Below are positions 1 through 7,976 of a DNA stretch of 64,000 nucleotides, piece after piece. Position 1 is the stretch's first letter. The number at the start of each line of letters is the position of its first letter. This DNA comes from Acidobacteriota bacterium. GTDB lineage: Bacteria > Acidobacteriota > Terriglobia > Terriglobales > Acidobacteriaceae. The translations under genes were made by a program, and so were the position numbers. Location of the stretch: the NCBI GenBank assembly GCA_013289765.1, contig JABCZI010000015.1, positions 1 to 64,000 on the forward strand. Reading direction: 5' to 3'. Under the pieces are notes generated by a model, which saw only the letters and a program-made list of their open reading frames with translations, was not told the DNA's origin and did no database searches.

Positions 1-32
1 TTGTCGTAACATCGCGGTTACACGCAATATAA

Positions 33-99
33 AAAGGCGCCCACTTTGCGGTAGGTTGAGATTGTTCGGACCACCAACCTAGCGAGAAGGAGCGCCTTT
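33..99 (+). promoter_or_regulatory. Nested hairpin in the IS110 leader
   Basis: AAAGGCGC at 33-40 pairs perfectly with GCGCCTTT at 92-99. Inside it AGGTTG (53-58) pairs with CAACCT (75-80). The ribosome-binding site AAGGAG (87-92) lies at the edge of the outer stem, just before the ATG at 100. This could limit transposase translation. It could also be the distal part of the structured bridge RNA that IS110 elements encode in their non-coding ends. The RNA role is inference; the pairing is seen. Confidence 0.4.
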
Positions 100-1167
100 A
101 TGAGTCAGGAAAAGTATATCGGCATGGACGTTCACCAAGCAACGATCTCAGTTGCTGTCATGGACAGTTCGGGCAAGCTGATCATGGAATGCATCCTGGA
201 GACCAAAGCGGCCACGATTCTAGAGTTCATCGATGGGCTACGCGGAGCTTTAGCGGTAACCTTTGAAGAAGGAACTTCTGCCGCCTGGTTACATGACCTG
301 CTGAAGCCTCACGTCAGCCATCTTGTAGTCTGCGATCCGCGAAGAAACGCCTTATTGAAGGATGGCAGCAAGAGTGATCGGATCGATGCGCGGAAACTGG
401 CCGAGTTGTTACACGGCAACAAGCTCCATGCGGTGTACCACGGAGAGCACGGGGTGCGCACCTTAAAGGAGTTGGGGCGCAGCTATCTGACGATCACGAA
501 AGATCTCACGCGCGTCATGAGTCGGATCAAAGCGCTGTATCGCAGCTGGGCGATTCCCTGTAGTGGCACCACCGTCTATGCCCCGCGGCATCGCGCCGAA
601 TGGCTGGCCAAGATTTCAGAACCTGGGGTTCGTCTGCGGGCGGAACGGTTGTATCAGCAACTGGATCTGCTGCAGCCGGTGCGCCAGGAAGCGCGACACG
701 ACCTGATGGTAGAGAGCCACAAGCACCATGCCGTGACATTACTGCGACAGATTCCTTCGATCGGTCCGATTCGTGCCGCCTTGCTGGTGGCGTTGCTGCA
801 AACCCCACACCGTTTCCGTACCAAGCGACAGCTGTGGGCTTACAGTGGTTTCGCAGTCGACACTCACGACAGCGGCGAGTACCGCTTTGTGAGAGGGAAG
901 CTACGACGAAACCGGGAGCGCATCACCGTGCGCGGTCTGAACCACAACCATAATCACGATCTGAAAAATCTGTTCAAAGGCGCTGCCCTATCTGCCAGTA
1001 CTCGGCCTGGACCACTCTGCGATTTCTATGTTGCTCTGGTAAAGAAAGGGATACGGCCGACGATGGCGCGTCTCACCCTGGCACGAAAGATGGCCGCCAT
1101 TACGTTAACCATTTGGAAGAAGGGAGTGGATTTCGACGCCAAACAATTGAATCGGCAAGCAGCTTGA
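100..1167 (+). CDS. IS110-family transposase (DEDD recombinase)
   Basis: The 355-residue protein has the two-domain IS110 layout. The N-terminal RuvC-like DEDD domain shows Asp10 in GMDVH, Glu56/57 and Asp93/Asp96 in the DRIDARKL motif. The C-terminal Transposase_20 domain has a helix-hairpin-helix IPSIGPIRA at 218-226 and the nucleophile-type serine Ser249 in AYSGF. Members of this family recombine DNA through a bridge RNA that pairs with target and donor. The frame is intact and full length for the family. AAGGAG at 87-92 lies 7 nt before the ATG. It may be functional, because neither a frameshift nor a missing catalytic residue is visible. Confidence 0.93.
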   Translation: MSQEKYIGMDVHQATISVAVMDSSGKLIMECILETKAATILEFIDGLRGALAVTFEEGTSAAWLHDLLKPHVSHLVVCDPRRNALLKDGSKSDRIDARKLAELLHGNKLHAVYHGEHGVRTLKELGRSYLTITKDLTRVMSRIKALYRSWAIPCSGTTVYAPRHRAEWLAKISEPGVRLRAERLYQQLDLLQPVRQEARHDLMVESHKHHAVTLLRQIPSIGPIRAALLVALLQTPHRFRTKRQLWAYSGFAVDTHDSGEYRFVRGKLRRNRERITVRGLNHNHNHDLKNLFKGAALSASTRPGPLCDFYVALVKKGIRPTMARLTLARKMAAITLTIWKKGVDFDAKQLNRQAA

Positions 1168-1743
1168 GTGTCTCGCGGAATGAGGCCTTTCCATCTCCGA
1201 CGATTCTCTCTGGTGGTGGTCGGTCGGGTTCTCAAGACGCTCGGTTCGAGGTGAGTATCAGTCAATGAGATCGGCCCTGTGTGCTTCAGCACCGAGTCAC
1301 CCGTTACACGCTATGCCTCCTCGGATAACCAGAAATAGCGATAGGCCACGAGCCTCCGATAGAACTATGGTTGCCACTTAAGTATCCGTCTCGCTTGCCA
1401 TGTCTCAAGACTCGATTGGCGTGGTCACCACCGGACAATGAAAGCTACAGGAATGGAAGACAACTCAGAAGCAAAACCTCTCGCGCAAATCGAGAGGCAC
1501 TCTTACAGTGAAGTGGGCTGGATCTCGAGACAAAATCTTCTCGCCTCCGGTCGAGGGGGAACTTTTTTCTTGACATCCCTTTTTATAGAACTCATTGACC
1601 ACGGCGTGTTGTCCGCAAGACGGAAACGGGCTTGGCGGGGATCAATGGCCATCTCCTCGAAGCCGACTTTTCAGGAGTAATTCTTAATTAAATTCCGGAT
1701 AGCTAACAACCCTCAGCGTTCAGACCTGAGGCCTAATTGTGCG
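1168..1743. other. Gene-free stretch after the IS110 transposase
   Basis: About 575 bp without a convincing gene. It probably holds the downstream non-coding end of the IS110 element, then unrelated island DNA. An 80-codon frame at 1438-1680 has no recognisable domain or ribosome-binding site and is not called. A palindromic repeat copy lies at 1621-1664. The segment at about 1560-1600 is AT-rich, with TTGACA near 1569, but no -10 box stands at proper spacing. Confidence 0.5.
1621..1664 (+). repeat. Island palindromic repeat, copy 1 (B half)
   Basis: The segment starts with AAACGGGCTT and folds as a hairpin. GGCTTGGCGGGGA (1629-1641) pairs with TCTCCTCGAAGCC (1652-1664), with 10 of 13 positions matching, around a 10-nt loop. 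The sequence AAACGGGCTT..G.GG.GATCAAT is shared with copy 2 at 4031-4074. Confidence 0.55.
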
Positions 1744-2241
1744 TCAAACGCCGAACTGTCTCAGATGATGATCGACGTGTTTGTACATTAAAATGGCCCA
1801 CTGCTGCGGTTTGAGCGGACCAAAGAAAGGATGTGGGTGCTGGGAGCAGCACGCTGCGCCTTCATTAACGAAGCGATCAATCGCTGCGATGAGATTGCCG
1901 CGTTCTCGCTCGAAGTCGCACTTTGTGTGGTCCGCGGAAAAGAGCTCCGGCGACGAAGGTGAATTGCGACGCATGGGCTTGTCATTCCCGAAGACCAGCG
2001 GCTTAATCAGCAGGCCAATGACGTTGGCAGGGAACGGTGCACGTTTGGGGTTGATTACGCCCATCGCCATCTCTAAGCCAGAAGTCGAGTGCGCAAGGGT
2101 TTGGGCGACGGTCATATTACCCCACAGCCGCTGACTGTGATGATGGAGCTCCATAATGCGCTGCTTTGTATCTCTCGCCAGACCGGAGTCAAAGAGGTTT
2201 TTAACGGTAGCCGTTTTTGCGACGTGACTGTCGTGGATCAT
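1744..2241 (-). CDS. DUF1569 / DinB-like protein
   Basis: The 165-residue product fits the DUF1569 branch of the DinB-like four-helix-bundle superfamily. It has MTVAQTLAHS near the start and a C-terminal HVDHHLRQFG, where the family's metal-binding histidines lie. The frame stays open upstream to 2502, but those 87 extra codons do not look like the family. AAAGG lies 6 nt before the ATG at 2241, so that start is chosen. Its biochemical role is unknown; DinB-like proteins are often metal-dependent thiol transferases. It lies in the island between two minus/plus intergenic spaces and ends just after the gene-free stretch. Confidence 0.72.
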   Translation of the reverse strand: MIHDSHVAKTATVKNLFDSGLARDTKQRIMELHHHSQRLWGNMTVAQTLAHSTSGLEMAMGVINPKRAPFPANVIGLLIKPLVFGNDKPMRRNSPSSPELFSADHTKCDFERERGNLIAAIDRFVNEGAACCSQHPHPFFGPLKPQQWAILMYKHVDHHLRQFGV

Positions 2242-2541
2242 TCCAAACCTTTCTATCACGTGGAAACCGGCTCCAAAAGGATTACTCCTGGGAAACCTCC
2301 TTGTGGCTACAAAACTGTTCGGTGATTGGCCAGAAACGGGCTTATAGGAAGGTTCGAACCAACGCCCGACCTGATAATTTTCGACTCTTATGCTCGCGCT
2401 TTCTCGGCCGTTGTGGCTCCACTCCCACAAGCCGACTTCTGGCCCGGAATAAGTTCCGGTTTGCCCGTCATTCGATAGCATGAGATCAAACTCCGCCTCC
2501 ACGGCCCATTCGCTGCTGAATCATAGAACTAGTTTTCGCGT

Positions 2542-3318
2542 CTACTTAAAATATGAACTGGGCGTGATTCCTAAGGCTTTCCTGAACATGGAAGTGAAAG
2601 CGCTCGGCGTACCGTAACCAGACTCCAGAGCCGCATTCGTCACCTTTGCGCCCTCGGCCAAAAGCCGCATCCCCTGCATGAGCCGAAGTTGCTGCCGCCA
2701 TTTCCCAAACGTCATTCCGATTTCCTGTTGGAACAGTCTTTCGACCGACCGCTTTCCCGCCCCAGTCCCCTTGCACAGCTGAGCGAGGGTTCGAGAATCG
2801 CGAGGATCGCTCATTAGTATTTCTGCGATTCGAACCAGCCTTGGATCGGACAAATGCGGAAGTTGCAACGGGATCGTCTGCACCGCTTCCAGTTGATGAA
2901 GAATGACCGCGACCAGATGCATCTGCCATTTCACCGATTTCTTCAAGGTGTGCATGGTACAAGCGTGAAGAATCAGTTCCTTGAGCAGAGTTGAGACATT
3001 GATCACGCAACAATCTCGTGGCAGCCCTTTTGCCAGGCGTGGCTTCAGATACAGGGTTCGCATCGCCACCAACCCTGACATCGTAATGGTGTGCGGAATC
3101 TCGGCCGGAAGCCAGACGGCACGATGCGGAGGGACCACCCACGTTCCGTTTCGAGTGCGAAGCGTCATGACCCCGCGCGAGGCATAGACGAGTTGATCTC
3201 GATCGTGGAAGTGTAAAGGTACGACGTGGCCGGCCGGATAGTCGTGCGTAAGAGTCGTGATTGCGGACTTAAGATCGCCCGACCGATCGAAAATTCCATT
3301 TTGGCGCTTTTGCGACAT
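2542..3318 (-). CDS. AraC-family transcriptional regulator with cupin sensor
   Basis: This is a 258-residue regulator. The N-terminal half is a cupin-type sensor, with HVVPLHFHDRDQLVYA near residue 32 and PHRAVWLPAEIPH near 83. The C-terminal half is a pair of AraC helix-turn-helix motifs (roughly 165-258), including the signature FTSMFRKALGITPSSYFK. This layout matches the short RclR/NimR-like AraC regulators, whose sensors respond to small molecules or stress. It is transcribed away from the secreted protein at 3465 across a 146-bp gap, so that gene is a candidate target. The effector is not predictable. Confidence 0.88.
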   Translation of the reverse strand: MSQKRQNGIFDRSGDLKSAITTLTHDYPAGHVVPLHFHDRDQLVYASRGVMTLRTRNGTWVVPPHRAVWLPAEIPHTITMSGLVAMRTLYLKPRLAKGLPRDCCVINVSTLLKELILHACTMHTLKKSVKWQMHLVAVILHQLEAVQTIPLQLPHLSDPRLVRIAEILMSDPRDSRTLAQLCKGTGAGKRSVERLFQQEIGMTFGKWRQQLRLMQGMRLLAEGAKVTNAALESGYGTPSAFTSMFRKALGITPSSYFK

Positions 3319-3464
3319 CCATTGTCACCTTATCGAAGGCGCGCACAACTGGCAATCGGTAAGGTGAGATCAAGTTTTTGCTATTTGTGGGGAACATGAA
3401 CCGCTTACACGAATCGGAGAATGAAACGAACCAGTTGTGATGATTCGATCTGTGGAGGAGATAC

Positions 3465-4016
3465 GTGAGCAAACTAGTCCTGATTCTCAAGCGTAGCGCT
3501 CTGAAATCCATCTTTCTCGCCGTTCTATTCGGCCTCGGGTTCACGACAAACGGCTTTGCTGCCACTGATGCCGATTCGTGCGCTACGAATTCGGCAAATC
3601 GGCAACTTGATTATTGGCTCGGCAAGTGGAAGATCGGCGCCAAGGGTTCATCGGGGAATGCTCACAGCACCGTCAGTTTATCGCTCGACAAGTGCCTCGT
3701 CGTCGAGAACTGGGACGGCGGAAGCGGCCACTATGGTCAGAACGTCTTCGGATACAGCGCAGACGACAAGAGGTGGTACGGAATGTTCGCCGACAACGAG
3801 GGTCGGGTTCATATATTCACCTCTGGCAAGGTCGCGTCCGGCTCGGCGGCATTTGAAGGCACAAGTCGCGGACCCAATGGAGAAAGCTTCTTGAACCGAG
3901 TGAAAGTAATACGGCTGAATCCGAACAGGGTCGAGCAGACCTGGGAAAAATCCAACGACAACGGCGCCAATTGGAATGTGGTGTTCCGCGGGGAGTATTC
4001 ACGCGCGAATCCCTAA
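3465..4016 (+). CDS. Secreted lipocalin-like (DUF1579-type) protein
   Basis: The 183-residue product starts with GTG, preceded by a strong GGAGGAG. It has a basic N-terminus, a hydrophobic segment (about 10-32) and a likely signal-peptidase cleavage site after GFAA, so it should be exported. The mature part has the beta-barrel pattern LDYWLGKWKIG, then VENWDGG, WYGMFAD and a C-terminal VEQTWEKSNDNG, as seen in DUF1579-like small secreted proteins of unknown function. It is distantly similar in layout to the product of 4957-5556, also in this island. The ligand and role are unknown. Confidence 0.7.
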   Translation: MSKLVLILKRSALKSIFLAVLFGLGFTTNGFAATDADSCATNSANRQLDYWLGKWKIGAKGSSGNAHSTVSLSLDKCLVVENWDGGSGHYGQNVFGYSADDKRWYGMFADNEGRVHIFTSGKVASGSAAFEGTSRGPNGESFLNRVKVIRLNPNRVEQTWEKSNDNGANWNVVFRGEYSRANP

Positions 4017-4030
4017 AGCGTCGAAGTTAC

Positions 4031-4074
4031 CCAGAAACGGGCTTCGAGGAGATCAATCCGTGATCTCCCCCAAG
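4031..4074 (+). repeat. Island palindromic repeat, copy 2 (B half)
   Basis: CCAGAAACGGGCTTCGA opens the copy. CTTCGAGGAGATC (4042-4054) pairs with GATCTCCCCCAAG (4062-4074) around AATCCGT, with 11 of 13 positions complementary. It lies 14 bp after the stop of the secreted protein, so it could also act as a 3'-end stabiliser of that mRNA. Confidence 0.6.
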
Positions 4075-4215
4075 AGGAATTCTGGCCCGCGTCGTCAAGA
4101 GTCTGTTCCGGGCATAACTTCCGCTTAGCCCGTAAACCACACGAAACGGCAGCAAGCGCCAGACCAGGTTGATTGATGTGGTAAACTGCCGCGGCAAACG
4201 TTCGGGAGGGAGTAC

Positions 4216-4635
4216 GTGAAGGCGCCAATCCTTTATCGAATCTCTTCTGTTCTTCTGCTGCTTTTTGCCGCCGGACATACGTTTGGGTTTCGCCAGAATA
4301 ATCCGGAATGGGGAGCGGACGCGGTTCTTGGGTTAATGCGCTCCGTCCACTTCGACGCGCAAGGGTTTACACGGACTTATTGGGACTTCTTCAGCGCGTT
4401 CGGGCTTTTTTTCTCCGTGTTTCTTTTGTTCGCGGCGGTATTAGCGTGGCTGCTGGGCGGACTTCCGGCAGAGACTTTGGCACGCGTGCGCAGCATTGCG
4501 TGGGCGCTCGCCATTTGCTTTGTAGCAGTCACAGCTTTGAGCTGGAGATACGCCTTCACCACCCCCATCGTTTTCTCAACCCTGATTACAGTCTGTTTGA
4601 CTGCGGCGGCGTGGCTCTCAGCGAAGACAAGCTAA
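4216..4635 (+). CDS. Small four-helix membrane protein, unknown function
   Basis: The 139-residue product starts with GTG after a good GGAGGG. It has about four hydrophobic segments (near 8-25, 58-82, 92-110 and 114-133) and a short soluble loop after the first, containing HTFGFRQNNPEWG. No enzyme or transporter motif is recognised. Proteins of this size and pattern are common uncharacterised inner-membrane proteins. It stands alone in the island, between palindromic repeat copies 2 and 3. Confidence 0.72.
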   Translation: MKAPILYRISSVLLLLFAAGHTFGFRQNNPEWGADAVLGLMRSVHFDAQGFTRTYWDFFSAFGLFFSVFLLFAAVLAWLLGGLPAETLARVRSIAWALAICFVAVTALSWRYAFTTPIVFSTLITVCLTAAAWLSAKTS

Positions 4636-4956
4636 GCTTTAGTTGGGAAGGCGACAGGTCCGGTCTTGGGCGGGTCGTCGGCCAACCGGAAACTGACCCA
4701 TTACTTCAGGGTGGCCCGTCACTCGCCTGCAATCTGCGACGGCAGCCCCGAAGATCCATCAATGAGTGCGTCGGCGATTTTGCGCCCGCCGAGGGTGGAG
4801 AGGTGCGGGAAACATTTGGGTAAACTCAATACGGTCGCGAAGAATGGCAGACACGAACAAACACGGTGTTACACAACATCTGCTTACCCCGGACAGTCCA
4901 GCCGTCGAGCCGAGCGTTTGACTGGCCCGAAACGTTGAAAAATGGAATGGCGATAT
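4636..4956. other. Intergenic stretch with palindromic repeat copy 3
   Basis: About 320 bp between convergent genes. It contains the palindrome at 4669-4727 and otherwise no convincing gene, promoter or RNA. Confidence 0.5.
4669..4727 (+). repeat. Island palindromic repeat, copy 3 (A half)
   Basis: The left arm contains GTCGGCCAACCGGAA, shared exactly with copy 5 at 7491-7554. The right arm GGCCCGTCACTCGCC is partly complementary to the start (GGCGGGTCGTCGGCC), and it shares GCCCGTCAC with copy 4. Confidence 0.55.
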
Positions 4957-5556
4957 TTATCGTGAGAGTTCACATATCCAGTTAACTTCCCATGTCTTTC
5001 CGCCGTCTGACGAAAAAGACTGTTCCATTCGCGATGATTTGGGTGAAATGTTGAGCCAGACATAGCGCACAAGGACTGCGCGGCCTTCCCAAGTTTGCTG
5101 GTTGTAGAATTCACCTCGCTGTCCGTTAAACTGGCCCACAACAGGCGGAAGATCGAGAGTACCTTTGTCGAGATCCACCAGGTAAATACTCCACTGGTGC
5201 GATTCGGGATTATAGAGTCGGAGCGTTTGCGCCTTTATATGGAGCTTGTTATCGGGGCTGGAAACGTCGAACTCTTCAAAATTAGCGTTGCTGTCGAGAA
5301 GCTTCTTATGATTCGAGATGCCGTTGTATTCGACCCAGAAATTCGAACCCTTCAAGCGTTCGGGGAGTCGACGAACATGTGCCTTCCAATCACCGATGAG
5401 AAAATCGAAATCGTGAGATCCGTCTCCCGGCGTAGCCGTTGATCCGTTGGCCGAGACCTGCGAATTCGGGAATCCCGAAAGTGCATGAACTTCACCGATA
5501 AATAGTGCCGCACTTATGACCGCCGGCAGGATGCGCCCAAGTCGAATCGACTTCAT
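4957..5556 (-). CDS. Secreted lipocalin-like (DUF1579-type) protein
   Basis: The 199-residue product begins at the ATG at 5556, where a typical signal peptide starts (MKSIRLGRILPAVISAALF, cleavage probably after VHA). The frame is open further upstream to 5730 without family-like sequence. The mature domain has HDFDFLIGDWKAHVRR, VEYNGIS, a central SHQWSIYLVDLDKG and C-terminal SFSSDGGKTWEVNW. These are the conserved points of small secreted beta-barrel proteins related to DUF1579. It is the second such protein in the island (the other is 3465-4016). The function is unknown. Confidence 0.72.
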   Translation of the reverse strand: MKSIRLGRILPAVISAALFIGEVHALSGFPNSQVSANGSTATPGDGSHDFDFLIGDWKAHVRRLPERLKGSNFWVEYNGISNHKKLLDSNANFEEFDVSSPDNKLHIKAQTLRLYNPESHQWSIYLVDLDKGTLDLPPVVGQFNGQRGEFYNQQTWEGRAVLVRYVWLNISPKSSRMEQSFSSDGGKTWEVNWICELSR

Positions 5557-5644
5557 GCCTGCAATGCTCTCATGCGTTTGAGAACAAGTGCAACGTCGCA
5601 CATCATAGGAAAGCAATGGTTCTTGGTTGAAAAGGCGCTCCGAG

Positions 5645-5700
5645 CGGATCGTCGGCAAACCTTCCCATACTGGATTATGGAAGGGTTGCCCGTCACCCGG
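5645..5700 (+). repeat. Island palindromic repeat, copy 4 (A half)
   Basis: GTCGGCAAACCTTCCCATA and TATGGAAGGGTTGCCCGTC form a long near-perfect hairpin around a 5-nt loop. The CGGATCGTCGGC start matches copy 5. It lies in the gap between the divergent genes 5556 and 5810, so it may affect expression of either gene. Confidence 0.6.
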
Positions 5701-5809
5701 TATAGTCGCCAGCCTCCGCAATGGCCGCATTTCCGGCTTGCCGAACTAAAAGGCTTTGGTAACCGGTCCTACCTTTGCTCGGGCGAGCGCATCTAAAATC
5801 CGGGGTGCT

Positions 5810-7321
5810 ATGCAGAATTTCACTCGCCGAGAACTACTTAAAATCGGAACTTCGGCGGCAGTTGCAGAGCTGGCGTCTCTGGGTTTGCACGGTTGCGGTA
5901 TTTCCAAGTTGGTTTCGTCTGTTCCTTCCGGTTGCTCCAAGTTAACTGACATCGAACATGTCGTGATCCTGACTCAGGAAAACCGCTCCTTCGATCACTA
6001 CTTTGGAAGCTACCGGGGCGTCCGTGGATTTTCCGATCCAAGCGCGGCATTCCAGCAACCCGATCCAGCGAACGCCACGACCTCACCGGTGGGACAGCTC
6101 CTGCCGTTTCACCTAGACACCTCACAAGCGAATGCAGCGTGCACGCACGACATTAGCCACGACTGGGTGCCGCAACATCAGAGCTGGGACAACGGCAAGA
6201 TGGACGGTTTTGTGAGTTCGCGCCTGCCGATTGATTCCAACGACGCTGTATTGAGCATGGGCTACTACACCCGCGCGGACCTTCCCTACTACTACGCCAT
6301 GGCCGACGGCTTCACGATCTGCGATAACTATTTTTGCTCAGTAATTGGTCCGACCGACCCGAATCGCCTCTATACCATGGCGGCTTCGCTCGATCCAGAT
6401 GGAAAGAATGGCGGACCGATTGTGCAGACGATCGTCACAAATCGCTCGGCAATGTACGGCCGTCTGACCTATACGACCATGCCCGAGCAACTGCAGGCTC
6501 GGGGAATTTCCTGGAAGGTTTACTCGTCGCCGGATGAGAATATTCTGGGCGGGATTCTGTCGGACAATGTGCTCTCCTATTTCAAGAATTTCCAGGATCC
6601 TGCATCGGTACTGCATCAGAATGCATTTGGACCCCAGTTTCCCATCGACTTCCTGTCCGATGTCGCGCTCGACAATTTGCCCCAGGTATCCTGGCTGATA
6701 GGGTCGATCCTGACTTCGGATCACCCGCCTGCGCCGTCGCTCTTTGGAGAGAATATTCTTTCCCTGATCGTCGGTGCTCTCAGCGCGAACCCCGCACTGT
6801 GGACGAAGACGGTGTTGTTGGTCAACTACGATGAAAATGGCGGATTTTTTGATCATGTTCCGCCCATCACCGCGCCTCCCGGCACGCCCGGCGAATATGT
6901 GACCGCGCCTGCGGTTCCGGATCCAACCGTAGTTGGCAGTCCGGCGATCACCGGGCCGATTGGGTTAGGTTTTCGCGTCCCCATGTTGATCATCTCGCCG
7001 TTCAGTCGCGGCGGACTCGTGTCTTCGGACCTCTTCGATCACACTTCGGTATTGCGTTTTCTCGAGACCCGATTCGGGGCCGAAGTGCCCAATTTGAGCG
7101 CCTGGCGCCGGGCCACGGTCGGAGACTTAACTAGCGCGTTTAATTTCAAGAATCCTGATCAGTCGATGCCGAGTTTGCCATCTACCCTGCAAGGCGATCC
7201 GCAAGCGATCTTACAATGCGCAGCCAACCTAGCCGGAACGACACCGTTTATAGTGCCAGCCACGCAGACCCTTCCGGCTCAGGAATCAGGGACACCCAGT
7301 CGTCCCAGCGGAACCTGCTAG
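5810..7321 (+). CDS. Tat-exported phospholipase C / acid-phosphatase-type phosphoesterase
   Basis: The 503-residue product belongs to the phosphoesterase superfamily of non-haemolytic phospholipases C and AcpA-type acid phosphatases. It starts with a twin-arginine signal, FTRRELLKIG, followed by a hydrophobic stretch ending in a cysteine (LGLHGC), so lipoprotein anchoring is possible. Catalytic-region motifs are visible: VVILTQENRSFDHYFG (about 50-65), a mid-protein DNYFCSVIGPTDPNR, and VNYDENGGFFDHV with the metal-binding Asp/Glu. The upstream frame from 5756 adds 18 codons before the Tat signal, so the ATG at 5810 is chosen. The role is probably extracellular phospholipid or phosphoester hydrolysis for phosphate supply. 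Confidence 0.88.
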   Translation: MQNFTRRELLKIGTSAAVAELASLGLHGCGISKLVSSVPSGCSKLTDIEHVVILTQENRSFDHYFGSYRGVRGFSDPSAAFQQPDPANATTSPVGQLLPFHLDTSQANAACTHDISHDWVPQHQSWDNGKMDGFVSSRLPIDSNDAVLSMGYYTRADLPYYYAMADGFTICDNYFCSVIGPTDPNRLYTMAASLDPDGKNGGPIVQTIVTNRSAMYGRLTYTTMPEQLQARGISWKVYSSPDENILGGILSDNVLSYFKNFQDPASVLHQNAFGPQFPIDFLSDVALDNLPQVSWLIGSILTSDHPPAPSLFGENILSLIVGALSANPALWTKTVLLVNYDENGGFFDHVPPITAPPGTPGEYVTAPAVPDPTVVGSPAITGPIGLGFRVPMLIISPFSRGGLVSSDLFDHTSVLRFLETRFGAEVPNLSAWRRATVGDLTSAFNFKNPDQSMPSLPSTLQGDPQAILQCAANLAGTTPFIVPATQTLPAQESGTPSRPSGTC

Positions 7322-7490
7322 CCAGGATATGAGAAGACCTGGCTTCGGCTCGGCTGGCGTCAAATCTGGTCCTAAGTCCCCCCCCTTTTTGGACCGCCCT
7401 TGGGGGATGTTGGCCAAGTCGCTATAAAGGCAGCCGGCCCGTAGAAGGGGCCCGCCAAACATTTAATTCGAGCTACGACGCGATAACTCC

Positions 7491-7554
7491 CGGATCGTCG
7501 GCCAACCGGAAGCTATCCAGAAACGGGCTTCGACGAAGTTGGCCGGATTGGGAT
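7491..7554 (+). repeat. Island palindromic repeat, copy 5 (complete A+B)
   Basis: This copy joins both halves seen elsewhere: CGGATCGTCGGCCAACCGGA (A, as in copies 3 and 4), then CCAGAAACGGGCTTCGA (B, as in copies 1 and 2). GGCCAAC near the left end pairs with GTTGGCC near the right end, with an inner CTTCGACGAAG palindrome. It is therefore the best reference copy of the family. Confidence 0.6.
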
Positions 7555-7777
7555 GAGAAGTCGGCTTGTCGGAAAGTTGGGGAAAATTCGTAACTAGTCC
7601 GGACTGGGCTAATCTGGACCTTTGGATTTGTAACCCGACGATCTGTGGCCACCAAACCTTAGGCGCTGTCCCATTAGTGTCCCCAAAGGGCTACATAAGG
7701 TGACTTCGTATCGTCTAGCGTGTTGCATCGTTATTGAAAAGAAATGAGGTTAGGGTGGACGTGTTCGCTTTCGCGAA

Positions 7778-7822
7778 TTCGTAATCGGCAGGTCAGCGGT
7801 TCAAGTCCGCTCGTCGGCTCCA
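7778..7822 (+). pseudogene. tRNA-Thr(CGU) 3'-half remnant, probable att site
   Basis: The sequence matches a tRNA from the anticodon loop to the CCA end. It has loop TTCGTAA with anticodon CGT (7780-7782), 3' anticodon strand TCGGC, and variable loop AGGTC. A perfect T stem follows, AGCGG/CCGCT around TTCAAGT (7795-7811). The rest is acceptor strand CGTCGGC, discriminator T and encoded CCA (7820-7822). Upstream of the loop nothing folds as a D-arm or 5' acceptor, so the 5' half is absent. Integrative elements that recombine within a tRNA anticodon or T-arm leave exactly this kind of duplicated 3' half at the distal island end. Confidence 0.8.
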
Positions 7823-7925
7823 TCCATTCAATCTCTCCTGGTTTCCGATTAGAACGCTAATATCCAAAAGATCGCTCGGTTATTTTTCTGTTGGCGCGTC
7901 CGGAAGTGTCAGTTCTGAGAAAAGA

Positions 7926-7965
7926 AAAATCCGGGCCCGTTCGCGAGAACGGGCCCGGATTTTTG
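7926..7965 (-). terminator. Strong Rho-independent terminator of the transporter gene
   Basis: AAAAATCCGGGCCCGTTC (7926-7943) and its exact complement (7948-7965) form an 18-bp stem around GCGA, with a U-tract on either strand. It lies just 3' of the transporter gene stop (7977, minus strand) and would also stop transcription coming from the island. Confidence 0.92.
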
Positions 7966-7976
7966 ATCAGTTTCGC

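Larger units (their letters stand above)
17..1311 (+). mobile_element. IS110-family insertion sequence, limits uncertain
   Basis: The element is defined by its DEDD transposase gene (100-1167). IS110 elements lack long terminal inverted repeats and usually make no target duplication, so exact ends cannot be read from one copy. The 9-mer GTTACACGC occurs at 17-25 and again at 1303-1311 and is used here only as a provisional bracket. The left part of the element may extend beyond the window edge. Confidence 0.35.
7322..7925. other. Island right boundary region, no protein gene
   Basis: About 600 bp without a protein gene. It holds the palindromic repeat copy at 7491-7554, a C-run at about 7380 and the tRNA-Thr remnant at 7778-7822. 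Nothing else recognisable was found. Confidence 0.6.

Noticed and set aside
1438-1680. An 80-codon frame downstream of the IS110 transposase
   Set aside because: No ribosome-binding site, no known domain, and it overlaps a palindromic repeat; more likely non-coding.
2330-2350. A further copy of the CCAGAAACGGGCTT repeat
   Set aside because: The 14-bp match lies alone in the frame upstream of the DinB-like gene and has no hairpin partner, so it was not counted as a copy.
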